Assembly: GCF_015040615.1 (NCBI RefSeq)
Contig: NZ_CP060402.1
Coordinates: 1,736,001-1,800,000, forward strand
Direction of reading: 5' to 3'
Length of the DNA stretch: 64,000 nt
DNA from: Microbacterium sp. YJN-G
Lineage (GTDB): Bacteria; Actinomycetota; Actinomycetes; Actinomycetales; Microbacteriaceae
Shown here piece by piece: positions 46,378 to 56,207 of this stretch. The notes beneath the pieces are model-generated. The model saw only the letters and a list, made by a program, of their open reading frames with translations, did no database searches and was not told the DNA's origin. Positions within the stretch are counted from its first letter, which is position 1, and each line of letters opens with the position of its first letter. The position numbers were made by a program, and so were the translations under genes.

Positions 46378-46383
46378 ATTCTA
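46378..46383 (-). promoter_or_regulatory. -10 box of the broken host tRNA-Val gene
   Basis: TAGAAT on the minus strand, 10 bases upstream of the tRNA 5' end. The -35 is not clear. The promoter should still fire leftward into the prophage, antisense through the repressor gene and toward cro, because the native tRNA terminator was left on the other side of the prophage. Confidence 0.5.
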
Positions 46384-46421
46384 ACGGGCGCCGATTGCGT
46401 CATCCGTCACCGGAACGGATA

Positions 46422-46448
46422 TAGGCTGAGCACAGCACGTGCTGTGCT
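46422..46448 (+). promoter_or_regulatory. aceE promoter with 20-base palindrome
   Basis: A TAGGCT -10 box (46422-46427) is followed at once by the perfect palindrome AGCACAGCAC/GTGCTGTGCT (46429-46448), which covers the likely start of transcription. This is an operator-type position for a regulator of pyruvate dehydrogenase. About 70 bases of leader separate it from the aceE start. Confidence 0.62.
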
Positions 46449-46520
46449 GAGTCGACAAGACTCCCCACGCTGCATCCCGTTTCCTTGGCAAGACCTGCCA
46501 GCTTGACGAAAGGTTCTCCC

Positions 46521-49247
46521 GTGACGGTGCACGATCAGGATCCGTACTCCCAGGGCCCCCTCGACAGCGATCCGGAGGAGACCGGCGAGTGGCAGCAGTC
46601 GCTCGATGAGCTGGTGGACGCGAAGGGCCACGGCCGTGGCCGGGAGATCATGCTCAGCCTGCTGAAGCGCTCGAAGGAGCTGCATCTCGGCGTGCCGATG
46701 GTCCCCACCACCGACTACATCAACACCATCGCCCCGGAGAACGAGCCCGAGTTCCCCGGCGACGAGGAGGTCGAGCGCCGTTACCGTCACTGGATCCGCT
46801 GGAACGCGGCGATCACAGTGCACCGCGGGCAGCGCCCCGGTATCGGCGTCGGCGGTCACATCTCCACCTACGCGGGCGCGGCCTCGCTGTACGAGGTCGG
46901 CTTCAACCACTTCTTCCGCGGCCAGGACCACCCCGGCGGCGGCGACCAGATCTTCATCCAGGGCCACGCCTCCCCCGGCATCTACGCCCGCTCGTTCCTC
47001 GAGGGGCGCCTGAGCGAGGCCGACATGGACGGCTTCCGCCAGGAGAAGTCGCACCTGGGCAACGCGCTGCCGTCGTACCCACACCCGCGCTCGATGCCCG
47101 ACTACTGGCAGTTCCCGACGGTGTCGATGGGCCTCGGCCCGATCAACGCGATCTACCAGGCGCAGGCCAACAAGTACCTCACCAACCGCGGCATCAAGGA
47201 CACCAGCGACCAGCACGTCTGGGCGTTCCTCGGCGACGGCGAGATGGACGAGGTCGAGAGCCGCGGCCAGCTTCAGGTCGCCGCGAACGACGGTCTCGAC
47301 AACCTCACCTTCGTGATCAACTGCAACCTGCAGCGCCTCGACGGCCCTGTGCGAGGCAACGGCAAGATCATCCAGGAGCTGGAGTCGTTCTTCCGCGGCG
47401 CCGGCTGGAACGTCATCAAGGTCGTCTGGGGCCGCGAGTGGGACGACCTGCTCGCCCGCGACACCGAGGGCGCGCTGCTGAACATCATGAACGTCACCCC
47501 CGACGGTGACTACCAGACGTACAAGGCCGAGTCCGGCGCGTACGTCCGCGAGAACTTCTTCGGCCGCGACGAGCGCGCGCTCGAGCTGGTGAAGGACTAC
47601 ACCGACGAGCAGATCTGGCAGCTGCGCCGCGGCGGCCACGACTACCGCAAGGTGTACGCCGCCTTCAAGTCGGCCATGGAGCACAAGGGCCAGCCCACCG
47701 TCATCCTCGCCAAGACCGTCAAGGGCTACGGCCTGGGTCCGCACTTCGAGGGCCGCAACGCGACCCACCAGATGAAGAAGATGACGCTGGAGAACCTCAA
47801 GACCTTCCGCGACACCATGCAGATTCCGATCACGGACGCCCAGCTCGAGGAGAACCCGTACCTGCCGCCGTACTACCACCCGGGCGAGCAGGACGAGACG
47901 ATCCAGTACATGCTCGAGCGCCGCCGCGCGCTGGGCGGCATGATCCCCGAGCGCCGCACGAAGCACACGCCGATCACCCTGCCCGGCGACGCGACCTACG
48001 CGCTGCCGAAGAAGGGCTCGGGCACGCAGGAGATCGCCACGACCATGGCGTTCGTCCGACTGCTGAAGGATCTGCTGCGCTCGAAGGACTTCGGCCACCG
48101 CATCGTGCCGATCATCCCCGACGAGGCCCGCACCTTCGGCATCGACGCGTACTTCCCGACCGCGAAGATCTACAACCCGAACGGTCAGCAGTACACCTCG
48201 GTCGACCGTGAGCTGCTCCTGGCCTACAAGGAGAGCCCGCAGGGCCAGATCGTCCACGTCGGCATCAACGAGGCGGGCGCCGTCGCGGCCTTCACCGCGG
48301 CCGGCACGTCGTACTCGACTCAGGGCGAGCCGCTCATCCCGATCTACATCTTCTACTCGATGTTCGGCTACCAGCGCACCGGCGACGCCCTGTGGGCGGC
48401 CGGTGACCAGATGGCCCGCGGCTTCGTGATCGGCGCCACCGCCGGCCGCACCACGCTGACCGGTGAGGGACTGCAGCACGCGGACGGCCACTCGCCGCTG
48501 CTGGCCTCGACCAACCCCGCCACCGTCTCGTACGACCCGGCCTACGGCTACGAGATCGCCCACATCGTCCGCTCGGGTCTCGAGCGCATGTACGGCGGCT
48601 CGCACCCCGACCCGGACGTCATGTACTACATCACGGTCTACAACGAGCCGCTGGTGATGCCCGCCGAGCCCGAGGATGTCGACGTCGACGGCATCATCCG
48701 CGGCCTGCACCGTGTCTCGGTGGACTCCGGCGAGGGCCTGAAGGCCCAGCTGTTCGCCTCGGGTGTCGGCGTGCCGTGGGCCCTGGAGGCCCAGGAGCTG
48801 CTGCGCAACGACTGGTGCATCAGCGCTGACGTGTGGTCGGTCACCTCGTGGGGCGAGCTGCGCACCGACGGCCTGGCCGCCGACGAGCACAACTTCCTGC
48901 ACCCCGAGGAGGAGCCGCGCACGGCCTACCTCACCCAGAAGCTACAGGGCGCCGAGGGCCCGGTCATCGCGGTGAGCGACTTCATGCACGCCGTGCAGGA
49001 TCAGATCCGCCAGTGGGTGCCGAACCCGTACTACACGCTGGGCGCCGACGGCTTCGGCTTCTCGGACACCCGTGCCGCCGCACGTCGCTTCTTCAAGATC
49101 GACGGTCCGTCGATGGTGGTGCGCACGCTTCAGGCCCTGGCCGACGAGGGCAAGGTCGACCGCGCCCTCGTGTCGCAGGCGATCGAGAAGTACCGACTGC
49201 ACGATGTCAACGCAGGCACCAGCGGGAACGCAGGCGGCGAGAGCTGA
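46521..49247 (+). CDS. aceE: pyruvate dehydrogenase E1 component (homodimeric)
   Basis: A 908-residue enzyme of the AceE type, the actinobacterial form of E1, which decarboxylates pyruvate with thiamine diphosphate and passes the acetyl group to E2. The ThDP motif is [18 protein letters not shown] with [10 protein letters not shown] downstream. Length is normal. GTG 46521 follows GAAAGG; an in-frame upstream ATG at 46485 lacks a ribosome site. It lies just right of the broken tRNA gene. Confidence 0.97.
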   Translation: MTVHDQDPYSQGPLDSDPEETGEWQQSLDELVDAKGHGRGREIMLSLLKRSKELHLGVPMVPTTDYINTIAPENEPEFPGDEEVERRYRHWIRWNAAITVHRGQRPGIGVGGHISTYAGAASLYEVGFNHFFRGQDHPGGGDQIFIQGHASPGIYARSFLEGRLSEADMDGFRQEKSHLGNALPSYPHPRSMPDYWQFPTVSMGLGPINAIYQAQANKYLTNRGIKDTSDQHVWAFLGDGEMDEVESRGQLQVAANDGLDNLTFVINCNLQRLDGPVRGNGKIIQELESFFRGAGWNVIKVVWGREWDDLLARDTEGALLNIMNVTPDGDYQTYKAESGAYVRENFFGRDERALELVKDYTDEQIWQLRRGGHDYRKVYAAFKSAMEHKGQPTVILAKTVKGYGLGPHFEGRNATHQMKKMTLENLKTFRDTMQIPITDAQLEENPYLPPYYHPGEQDETIQYMLERRRALGGMIPERRTKHTPITLPGDATYALPKKGSGTQEIATTMAFVRLLKDLLRSKDFGHRIVPIIPDEARTFGIDAYFPTAKIYNPNGQQYTSVDRELLLAYKESPQGQIVHVGINEAGAVAAFTAAGTSYSTQGEPLIPIYIFYSMFGYQRTGDALWAAGDQMARGFVIGATAGRTTLTGEGLQHADGHSPLLASTNPATVSYDPAYGYEIAHIVRSGLERMYGGSHPDPDVMYYITVYNEPLVMPAEPEDVDVDGIIRGLHRVSVDSGEGLKAQLFASGVGVPWALEAQELLRNDWCISADVWSVTSWGELRTDGLAADEHNFLHPEEEPRTAYLTQKLQGAEGPVIAVSDFMHAVQDQIRQWVPNPYYTLGADGFGFSDTRAAARRFFKIDGPSMVVRTLQALADEGKVDRALVSQAIEKYRLHDVNAGTSGNAGGES

Positions 49248-49251
49248 CCCT

Positions 49252-50466
49252 GTGACCGGTTCCCCGAAGCCGGCCCCGGACAAGGCCGCGACCCTCGCCT
49301 GGCTGCGCCGGATCTCCGGTGACATCGCCACGGTGACGATCAAACGGCTCGAGGACACCCTTCCGTGGTACGCCGACATGCCACCGGCCCGGCGCTCCGC
49401 CGTCGGGCTGGTGGCCCAGGCCGGCATCACCTCGTTCATCCAGTGGTACGAGGATCCGACTTCGACGCCGTGGATCGCCGCCGACATCTTCGCCGCAGCC
49501 CCTCGTGAGCTGCTGCGCAGCGTCAGCCTGCAGCAGACGCTGCAGCTCATCCGGGTCACCGTCGAGGTGACGGAGGAGCGGGTCGCCGGCCGGGGCGACG
49601 ACCTGCGTGAGGCGATCCTGCTGTACTCCCGCGATGTGGCCTTCGCCTCGGCCGACGTGTACGCGCGCGCCGCGGAGGCGCGCGGACTGTGGGATGCCCG
49701 GCTCGAGGCGCTCGTCGTCGACTCCATCCTCACCGGTGAGGCCGATGAGGAGCTGCCCAGCCGCATCGCGGCTCTGGGCTGGCACGGTCACGGCGAGGTG
49801 TGCGTGGTCGTCGGCACCACCCCGCCGCAGTTCGACGTCGACCAGGTGCGCCGCACCGCACGCCGACTGTCGGTCGACATCCTCGTCGGCGTGCAGGGGT
49901 CGCGTCTCGTGCTCGTCATCGGCCGCGCGCGCGTGCCCGGGCGGGAGCCGGAGAGCGATGATCTGCCGTTCGCCGAGATCGCGCAGCGCCTGGAGCCCTC
50001 GTTCGGCCCCGGCTACGTCGTGCTCGGCCCGCCCGTCGCCGCACTCGTCGACGCCGGGCAGAGCGCACGGGCGGCGCTGGCGGGCTTCGCCGTCGCGCGG
50101 GCCTGGCGCGGGGCGCCCCGCCCCGTCGAAGCCGACGACCTGCTCCCAGAGCGGGCCCTGGCCGGCGACACGCTGGCCAAGCACACACTCATCGAGCGGA
50201 TCTTCCGCCCCCTGCAGGCGCACTCTCCCGACCTGGTGACGACGCTGTGGAGTTACCTCGACAACGGCCGCTCCCTGGAGGCCACCGCGCGCGAGCTGTT
50301 CGTGCACCCCAACACCGTGCGCTACCGCCTCAAGCGTGTCAGCGAGGTCATCGGCTGGGATGCCACCGGGCCGCGAGAGGCCCTCATCCTGCAGACCGCC
50401 CTCATCCTCGGCTCGATCGGCAGCGCCGAGCCCTCGCGACGCCGGCCCCCGGCGCGTCGCCGCTGA
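49252..50466 (+). CDS. fasR: PucR-type regulator of fatty-acid synthesis (FasR)
   Basis: A 404-residue regulator starting at GTG 49252, 4 bases after aceE. The C-terminal helix-turn-helix (SLEATARELFVHPNTVRYRL, about 345-366) is the PucR/CdaR type; the middle is a GGDEF-like fold. The context fixes the name: the fasR-fabD-fabH-acpP-fabF order is that of Streptomyces, where FasR activates the fab genes in response to acyl-CoA. Could also respond to pyruvate dehydrogenase output, being cotranscribed with aceE. Confidence 0.85.
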   Translation: MTGSPKPAPDKAATLAWLRRISGDIATVTIKRLEDTLPWYADMPPARRSAVGLVAQAGITSFIQWYEDPTSTPWIAADIFAAAPRELLRSVSLQQTLQLIRVTVEVTEERVAGRGDDLREAILLYSRDVAFASADVYARAAEARGLWDARLEALVVDSILTGEADEELPSRIAALGWHGHGEVCVVVGTTPPQFDVDQVRRTARRLSVDILVGVQGSRLVLVIGRARVPGREPESDDLPFAEIAQRLEPSFGPGYVVLGPPVAALVDAGQSARAALAGFAVARAWRGAPRPVEADDLLPERALAGDTLAKHTLIERIFRPLQAHSPDLVTTLWSYLDNGRSLEATARELFVHPNTVRYRLKRVSEVIGWDATGPREALILQTALILGSIGSAEPSRRRPPARRR

Positions 50467-50554
50467 GCCCCGCCGCCGCTGAGCGGCAGCCTCGGACTGT
50501 GCGCCACGCACAAGCGAATCGGCGATTCTTGTGATGGTTCATCCACCGCGATCG

Positions 50555-50567
50555 GCCAAACGTTGGC
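50555..50567 (+). promoter_or_regulatory. inverted repeat GCCAA-ACG-TTGGC upstream of fabD
   Basis: Perfect 5-base arms with a 3-base spacer, 12 bases before the fabD start in a 112-base gap. A natural candidate for the FasR site, by place and symmetry. A GGCAAAAT -10-like element follows. No -35 was found. Confidence 0.45.
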
Positions 50568-50578
50568 AAAATGGATGG

Positions 50579-51502
50579 GTGATCGTCGTCGCCTGCCCTG
50601 GACAGGGCTCACAGACCCCCGGATTCCTGGCCCCCTGGCTCGAACTGGACGGAGTCGCCGAACAGCTCGCCGCCTTCTCGGAGGCCGCTGAGGTCGACCT
50701 GATCGCCCACGGCACCGAATCGGATGCCGACACGATCCGCGACACCCGCATCGCGCAGCCCCTCATCGTGGCAGCCTCGATCGTCGCCTCCCAGGAGCTG
50801 GTCCGCCTCGCCGGGCGCCGCGCCGACGGTGCGGCAGGGCACTCGGTGGGTGAGCTGGCCGCCCTGGCGGGCGCCGACGTCATCGGCACCGATGACGCGA
50901 TGCGCCTGGTCGGGATCCGCGGACGGGCGATGGCGGATGCCGCCGCCCAGGCGCCCACAGGCATGAGCGCGGTGCTCGGCGGCGACGCCGACGAGGTCGT
51001 GGCACGCCTGACCGAGCTGGATCTCACCCCCGCCAACTACAACGTCGCCGGCCAGATCGTGGCCGCCGGCTCGCTGGAGAACCTGGCGCGCCTCGCCGAG
51101 GATCCGGTGAAGGGCAGCCGCGTGCGCGCCCTCGAGGTCGCCGGCGCCTTCCACACCTCGTACATGGCACCCGCCGTCGAGGCCCTACGCACCGCCGTCG
51201 CAGAGGTGCCGGTTCACGACCCCGAGCTCACGCTCTGGTCGAACCGCGACGGCGCCGTCGTCACCGACGGCGCGGACGCCCTCGACCGCATCGTCACGCA
51301 GGTGTCCTCCCCCGTCCGCTGGGACCTGTGCATGGAGTCGTTCGCCTCGGCGGGAATCACCGGCTTCATCGAGGTCGCCCCTGCCGGCGCCCTCGTGGGC
51401 CTCGCCAAGCGCGGCCTTCGCGGCGTGCCCAACGTGGCAGTCAAGACCCCGGAAGATCTCGATGCGGCCGTCGCGCTGCTGAACGGAGAAGAGTCGAAGT
51501 GA
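50579..51502 (+). CDS. fabD: malonyl-CoA:ACP transacylase
   Basis: A 307-residue enzyme loading malonyl units onto acyl carrier protein. GQGSQTPG lies near residue 9, the nucleophile motif GHSVGELA has Ser89, and the catalytic His192 is in GAFHTSYM. Length and fold are normal. GTG 50579 is chosen over a longer frame start at 50531, which would add a 16-residue tail with no homolog-like content. Overlaps fabH by GTGA. Confidence 0.94.
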   Translation: MIVVACPGQGSQTPGFLAPWLELDGVAEQLAAFSEAAEVDLIAHGTESDADTIRDTRIAQPLIVAASIVASQELVRLAGRRADGAAGHSVGELAALAGADVIGTDDAMRLVGIRGRAMADAAAQAPTGMSAVLGGDADEVVARLTELDLTPANYNVAGQIVAAGSLENLARLAEDPVKGSRVRALEVAGAFHTSYMAPAVEALRTAVAEVPVHDPELTLWSNRDGAVVTDGADALDRIVTQVSSPVRWDLCMESFASAGITGFIEVAPAGALVGLAKRGLRGVPNVAVKTPEDLDAAVALLNGEESK

Positions 51503-52497
51503 CCACGCTGAAGCAGGCCACCGGTCCCGCGTACACCCGGATCTACTCCGTCGGCGCCGCCCGCGGCGAGAACGCGGTGCCCAACGACGACCTGGTCGGC
51601 CCGATCGACTCGAGCGACGAGTGGATCCGCCAGCGCACCGGCATCATCACGCGCGCCCGCGCGGTCGCCGGGACCAGCGCGATCGACCTGTCCGCCGATG
51701 CCGCCGCCGAGGCCGTGCAGAAGTCGGGCGTGGACCCGTCCGACATCGACCTCGTCATCGTCGCGACCATCAGCAACCCCAAGCAGACCCCGTCGGTCGC
51801 CGCGATCGTCGCGGACCGCATCGGGGCGAACCCCGCCGCCGCGTACGACATGAACGCCGCGTGCGCCGGCTACGCCTACGCGATGGCCCAGGCGGATGCG
51901 CTGATCCGCGCCGGAGCCGCCCACTACGCCGTCGTGATCGGCGCCGAGAAGCTCTCCGACGTCGTCGACCCGACCGACCGCAGCATCTCGTTCCTGCTCG
52001 GTGACGGCGCCGGCGCCGTGGTCGTGGGGCCCAGTGACACGCCGGGCATCTCGGCGACTGTGTGGGGGTCTGACGGCTCGAAGGCCGACCTGGTCGGCAT
52101 GAACCACACCCTGACCGAGTTCCGCGACGGGGCCGCTCCGTGGCCCACGCTGCGCCAGGAGGGCCCGCGGGTCTTCCGCTGGGCGGTGTGGGAGATGGCG
52201 AAGGTCGCCCGCGAGGCGCTCGAGACCGCAGGCATCGAGGCATCCGATCTGGCGGCCTTCATCCCGCACCAGGCGAACCTGCGCATCGTCGAGGAGTTCG
52301 CCAAGCAGCTGAAGCTGCCCGAGACCTGCGTGATCGCACGCGACATCGAGACCACCGGGAACACCTCGGCGGCCTCGATCCCCCTCGCCACCCATCGCCT
52401 GCTCGAAGAGCACCCCGAGCTCAGCGGTGGTCTGGCGCTGCAGATCGGCTTCGGCGCGGGGCTCGTGTTCGGCGCGCAGGTGGTCGTGCTCCCCTGA
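51499..52497 (+). CDS. fabH: beta-ketoacyl-ACP synthase III
   Basis: A 332-residue enzyme that starts fatty-acid chains. Catalytic triad: Cys122 (NAACAGYAYA), His257 (FIPHQANLRI) and Asn288 (ETTGNTSAASIP). GTG 51499 overlaps the fabD stop by 4 bases. In actinobacteria FabH prefers branched acyl-CoA primers, in line with iso/anteiso fatty acids of Microbacteriaceae (known of the group). Confidence 0.95.
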   Translation: MTTLKQATGPAYTRIYSVGAARGENAVPNDDLVGPIDSSDEWIRQRTGIITRARAVAGTSAIDLSADAAAEAVQKSGVDPSDIDLVIVATISNPKQTPSVAAIVADRIGANPAAAYDMNAACAGYAYAMAQADALIRAGAAHYAVVIGAEKLSDVVDPTDRSISFLLGDGAGAVVVGPSDTPGISATVWGSDGSKADLVGMNHTLTEFRDGAAPWPTLRQEGPRVFRWAVWEMAKVAREALETAGIEASDLAAFIPHQANLRIVEEFAKQLKLPETCVIARDIETTGNTSAASIPLATHRLLEEHPELSGGLALQIGFGAGLVFGAQVVVLP

Positions 52498-52563
52498 TCG
52501 GGGCGCGCGCTTCCCTAGACTGTTCAGCGGTTCAGACAATCATCCCCAGAAAGAGGAGAAAAC

Positions 52564-52812
52564 ATGGCTCTCACCACCGACGAGGTCCTCGCAGGCCTTG
52601 CTGAGCTGGTCACCGACGAGACCGGCATCGACGCATCCGAGGTCGCGATGGAGAAGTCGTTCACCGACGACCTCGACATCGACTCGATCTCGATGATGAC
52701 GATCGTCGTCAACGCCGAGGAGAAGTTCGGCGTGACGATCCCCGACGACGAGGTCAAGAACCTCAAGACCGTCGCCGACGCCGTCAACTTCATCGTCGCC
52801 GGCCAGGAGTGA
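52564..52812 (+). CDS. acpP: acyl carrier protein
   Basis: An 82-residue acidic protein with phosphopantetheine attachment Ser41 in DDLDIDSISMMT. AGAGGAG precedes ATG 52564. Carries growing acyl chains for FabD, FabH and FabF. Length normal. Confidence 0.96.
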   Translation: MALTTDEVLAGLAELVTDETGIDASEVAMEKSFTDDLDIDSISMMTIVVNAEEKFGVTIPDDEVKNLKTVADAVNFIVAGQE

Positions 52813-52834
52813 CACCTCGGATGCCACCCCCGTC

Positions 52835-52858
52835 GGTCCCTGAGCCCCGTCGAAGGGC
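52835..52858 (+). repeat. dispersed GGTCCCTGAGC...GTCGAAGGG repeat
   Basis: The string GGTCCCTGAGCCCCGTCG, then AAGGGC, in the acpP-fabF gap is a variant of a short interspersed repeat frequent between genes in Microbacteriaceae and many other bacteria (recalled, not searched). No function claimed; may affect folding of the mRNA. Confidence 0.4.
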
Positions 52859-52909
52859 GCGGGGTGTGGCATCCTCCTTCCCTGAACCACCTCCCCACGA
52901 AGGACCTTC

Positions 52910-54154
52910 ATGACCAAGCGCATCGTCGTCACCGGTATCGGCGCCACGTCCGCTCTGGGCGGCACGGCCCCCGAGAACTGGGCGAACCTGCTCGCCGGTG
53001 TCTCGGGCACCCGCACCCTGCCGCACGAGTGGATCGAGCAGTACCAGATCCCCGTGACGTTCGCCGCCGAGGCCGTCGTCCGGCCGGAGGAGGTTCTGCC
53101 GCGCCACGAGGCGAAGCGCCTGGACCCCTCGACGCAGTTCGCGCTGATCGCCGCGCGTGAGGCGTGGGAGGACGCCGGGGCCCCCGAGATCGCCCCCGAG
53201 CGGCTCGGCATCGACTGGGCGACCGGCATCGGCGGCGTGTGGACGCTGCTGGACGCGTGGGACACGCTACGCGAGAAGGGACCGCGACGCGTCATGCCGC
53301 TGACGGTCCCGATGCTGATGCCCAACGCCGGCGCAGGCAACCTGTCGCTGCACTTCAACGCCAAGGCCTTCGCCCGCACCGTGGTCAGCGCCTGCGCCTC
53401 GAGCACGGAGTCGATCGCGAACGCGTACGAGCACCTGCAGGACGGTCTGGCGGATGTCGTGATCGCCGGTGGCGCGGAGTCCGCGATCCACCCGATCACG
53501 ATGGCCTCCTTCGCGTCGGCGCAGGCGCTGTCGCGCCGCAACGACGACCCCGCCACGGCATCCCGTCCCGGCGCCATCGACCGTGACGGCTTCGTCATGG
53601 GCGAGGGCGGTGCGGCACTGGTCCTCGAGACCGAGGAGCACGCCAAGGCTCGCGGCGCGAAGATCTACGCCTACCTCGTGGGGGGCGGCGTCACCGCCGA
53701 TTCGTACCACATCACCGGCAACGACCCGGAGGGTGCCGGCGCCGCGCGCGCCGTCGAGGCGGCGCTGGCCCAGGCCGGTGCGACCCCCGACGAGGTGGCG
53801 CACATCAACGCGCACGCGACCTCCACCCCGGTGGGCGACCCGAACGAGTACGAGGCGCTCAAGCGCGTCTTCGGCGACCGCATCGACGACATCCCGGTCT
53901 CGGCCACCAAGGCCTCCACCGGCCACCTGCTCGGCGGCACCGGCGCACTCGAGGCGGTCTACACGATCCTCGCGCTGCGCGACCGCGTCGCCCCGCCGAC
54001 CATCAACATGACCGAGCCCGACCCGGCCGTCCCGTTCAAGCTGTCCGGGGAACCGCAACCCCTGGGCGACGGCGATCTGCTCGCGATCAGCAACTCCTTC
54101 GGCTTCGGCGGCCACAACGCCGTCGTCGCGTTCCGCTCCTACCAGGGGGACTGA
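52910..54154 (+). CDS. fabF: beta-ketoacyl-ACP synthase II
   Basis: A 414-residue condensing enzyme. Catalytic Cys162 (SACASSTESI), His302 (NAHATSTPVGD) and His339 (SATKASTGHLLGGTG) are all present. Elongates acyl chains. A 97-base gap with the dispersed repeat separates it from acpP; a strong terminator follows at 54169. Confidence 0.96.
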   Translation: MTKRIVVTGIGATSALGGTAPENWANLLAGVSGTRTLPHEWIEQYQIPVTFAAEAVVRPEEVLPRHEAKRLDPSTQFALIAAREAWEDAGAPEIAPERLGIDWATGIGGVWTLLDAWDTLREKGPRRVMPLTVPMLMPNAGAGNLSLHFNAKAFARTVVSACASSTESIANAYEHLQDGLADVVIAGGAESAIHPITMASFASAQALSRRNDDPATASRPGAIDRDGFVMGEGGAALVLETEEHAKARGAKIYAYLVGGGVTADSYHITGNDPEGAGAARAVEAALAQAGATPDEVAHINAHATSTPVGDPNEYEALKRVFGDRIDDIPVSATKASTGHLLGGTGALEAVYTILALRDRVAPPTINMTEPDPAVPFKLSGEPQPLGDGDLLAISNSFGFGGHNAVVAFRSYQGD

Positions 54155-54168
54155 CCAGCCGCATGGCG

Positions 54169-54206
54169 AAGGCCCCGTCCCCGGATCTGATCCGGGGCGG
54201 GGCCTT
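54169..54206. terminator. terminator of the fab operon
   Basis: AAGGCCCCG and CCCCGGATC pair with GATCCGGGG and GGGGCCTT around a TGA... loop, giving a long stem with one mismatch, 14 bases after the fabF stop. The convergent DUF3145 gene ends at 54307, so the hairpin may serve both directions. Confidence 0.82.
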
Positions 54207-54306
54207 CATCGTCCGGGGCGGGATTCGTCTTCTCAGAGTCCGGGTGTGATCACCGGCATCCGATACTCACGCCTCCCGATCCCGGGGTCTGTGCGGGGTC
54301 GGCCGC

Positions 54307-54810
54307 TCAGCCGACCTTGTGGAGCCAGACGACGCGCGCGTCGTCGCCGGCGTGCCGGAAGGGCTCGAGCTCCTCATCCCAGGCGGCACCCAGCGCGACG
54401 TCCAGCTCGCGCTGCAGCTCGGCCGGGTTCCCGGCCGCGATCTCGATCGCGTAGCGGACGCGATCCTCGCCGATGACGATGTTGCCGGCGCTGTCGGTCT
54501 GCGCATAGTGGATGCCGAGATCCGGTGTGTGCAGCCAGCGTCCGCCGTCATTGCCCGGCGAGGGGTCCTCCGAGACCTCGAAGCGCAGGTGCTCCCAGCC
54601 GCGGATGGCCGTCGCGAGAGCGGAACCCGTGCCGACCGGGCCGTCCCAGTAGAACTCGGCGCGTCTGGTGCCCTGCTGCACGGGCTGGTCGCTCCAGTCG
54701 AAGCTGACGGCACGACCGATGGCGCGTCCTACCGCCCATTCCAGGTGCGGGCAGAGCGCGCGTGGCGCGGAGTGGATGTACACCACTCCGCGTGCGTATC
54801 CCGTCGCCAT
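54307..54810 (-). CDS. DUF3145 domain protein
   Basis: A 167-residue protein with the conserved actinobacterial DUF3145 sequence (ARGVVYIHSAPRALCPHLEW, then AEFYWDGPVGTGSALATAIR, and NPAELQRELDVALGAAWDEE). Function unknown. It often sits next to the fab genes and is found widely in actinobacteria. Upstream gap 54811-55000 shows nothing distinctive. Confidence 0.88.
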   Translation of the reverse strand: MATGYARGVVYIHSAPRALCPHLEWAVGRAIGRAVSFDWSDQPVQQGTRRAEFYWDGPVGTGSALATAIRGWEHLRFEVSEDPSPGNDGGRWLHTPDLGIHYAQTDSAGNIVIGEDRVRYAIEIAAGNPAELQRELDVALGAAWDEELEPFRHAGDDARVVWLHKVG

Positions 54811-55000
54811 GATCTCTCCGTTTCGTCAGGTACGTCTTCCCCTACGACCTGACCCGAAGAACTCTGCTCCCTGAGGAGCTCGGCGGACTATGCGGTTGTA
54901 CGGCGATTATCGCCCAGATCGCGGGGAATGACAAGCGTGTGATTCCCCGCGAGATGGCGGACTGGCGGGCATCCGCCGCACCGGCCCGTCATCCGGCGGC

Positions 55001-56044
55001 TCAGCTGTGCGGCGTCACCACCGCACGACCCGACAGCTTTCCGTCGTGCAGGTCGTGGTAGGCCTGCAGCGCGTCGTCCATGCTGTACCGCTTGACGCTC
55101 GGCGTGATCTGACCGTTGCGGTACAGGGCGGCGACCTCGTGCAGCTCCTCGATGGTGCCCCAGTAGGTGTTGGTGAGCTCGGCCTCATAGGGGTTGGAGT
55201 AGAAGTCCCACTGGGTCGGTCCGCCCGCGACGCCGACCACCGTGATGCGCCCCTGACGACGCACGACCTGCTGCGCCGTCTTGATGGTCGGGGTGATGCC
55301 GACGAAGTCGAACACGGCGTCGACGCCCTGGCCGCCCGTCAGCTCGCGGATGCGCTCGACCTGGTCGTCCCCGCCCGGCACCGTGACCGCACCCGCCCGC
55401 TCGGCCTCGGCCATCGCCTCTGGCTTCATGTCGGTCGCGATGACGGTCGCACCGGTGAGTGCCCGCAGGATCTGCACGGCGACCTGCCCGAGGCCACCGA
55501 GTCCGATGACCAGCGCCGTCCTGCCGCCGCCCGCCAGCTTCGGCAGCGCGAGCTTGATGGCGTGGTACGGGGTCAGGCCCGCGTCGGCGAGCGGCGCGGC
55601 ATCGATCGGATCGGCGTCGCCCAGCGGCACGAGGTTGCGCGCCGGCACCGTCATGTACTCGGCCATCCCGCCGTCGCGGCCGAGACCCGTGGCCAGGTAG
55701 GGCTGGGTAGCGGCGTTGTAGCAGTAGGTGTCCTGTCCGCGGGAGCATGCCGGGCACCGGCCGCATCCGATGGGCCCGTACACGAGGTACGCGTCGCCCT
55801 TCTTGAATCCGGTCACGCCCTCGCCGAGCTCTTCGATCCATCCCGCGTTCTCGTGCCCGAGCGTGTAGGTCGGCGCCAGCTGATCGCCCATGCTCTCATC
55901 GAACTGCTCGAAGATCGCCACATCCGAGTGACAGGCACCGGCACCGGCGATCTTCAGCAGCACCTCGCCCGGCCCGGGCGTGGGTCGATCGACCTCTTCG
56001 ATGGTGGGGAAGGTCTTCCACGCGGTGAAGCGCACGGCTCTCAT
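55001..56044 (-). CDS. zinc-dependent alcohol dehydrogenase (NAD type)
   Basis: A 347-residue MDR-family enzyme from ATG 56044 (AGGAGGACG upstream). Catalytic zinc ligands Cys38 (GACHSD) and His64-Glu65 (GHENAG); structural zinc Cys94, Cys97, Cys100 and Cys108. The nucleotide fold is IGLGGLGQVAV (180-190) with Asp204 (TDMK), which favours NAD. It oxidises or reduces an alcohol/aldehyde, substrate not known. Length normal. Confidence 0.92.
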   Translation of the reverse strand: MRAVRFTAWKTFPTIEEVDRPTPGPGEVLLKIAGAGACHSDVAIFEQFDESMGDQLAPTYTLGHENAGWIEELGEGVTGFKKGDAYLVYGPIGCGRCPACSRGQDTYCYNAATQPYLATGLGRDGGMAEYMTVPARNLVPLGDADPIDAAPLADAGLTPYHAIKLALPKLAGGGRTALVIGLGGLGQVAVQILRALTGATVIATDMKPEAMAEAERAGAVTVPGGDDQVERIRELTGGQGVDAVFDFVGITPTIKTAQQVVRRQGRITVVGVAGGPTQWDFYSNPYEAELTNTYWGTIEELHEVAALYRNGQITPSVKRYSMDDALQAYHDLHDGKLSGRAVVTPHS

Positions 56045-56157
56045 GACGTCCTCCTGGCCCGCAGCGCCGTCGCGCGTGCATTGCGCTGGGAAACGGCGTC
56101 GCACTCACCCCGATCGTACTGAGGCGGAACGCGGAATGGCAGGGCGGCCGCCATGAC

Positions 56158-56193
56158 AAAGGCGGCCCCGATCCGAGGATCGGGGCCGCCTTT
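56158..56193 (-). terminator. terminator after the 2OG-oxygenase-like gene
   Basis: AAAGGCGGCCCCGATCC and its exact complement (56158-56174, 56177-56193) around a 2-3 base loop. On the minus strand it follows the stop at 56208 by 14 bases and ends in TTTGTC. Confidence 0.85.
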
Positions 56194-56207
56194 CTGACGT
56201 TGGAGGA

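Noticed and set aside
46407..48902. 831-codon open frame on the minus strand opposite aceE
   Set aside because: It is the antisense image of a strongly codon-biased high-GC gene (Val/Arg/Gly/Leu repeats, no motifs), with aceE unmistakable on the other strand.
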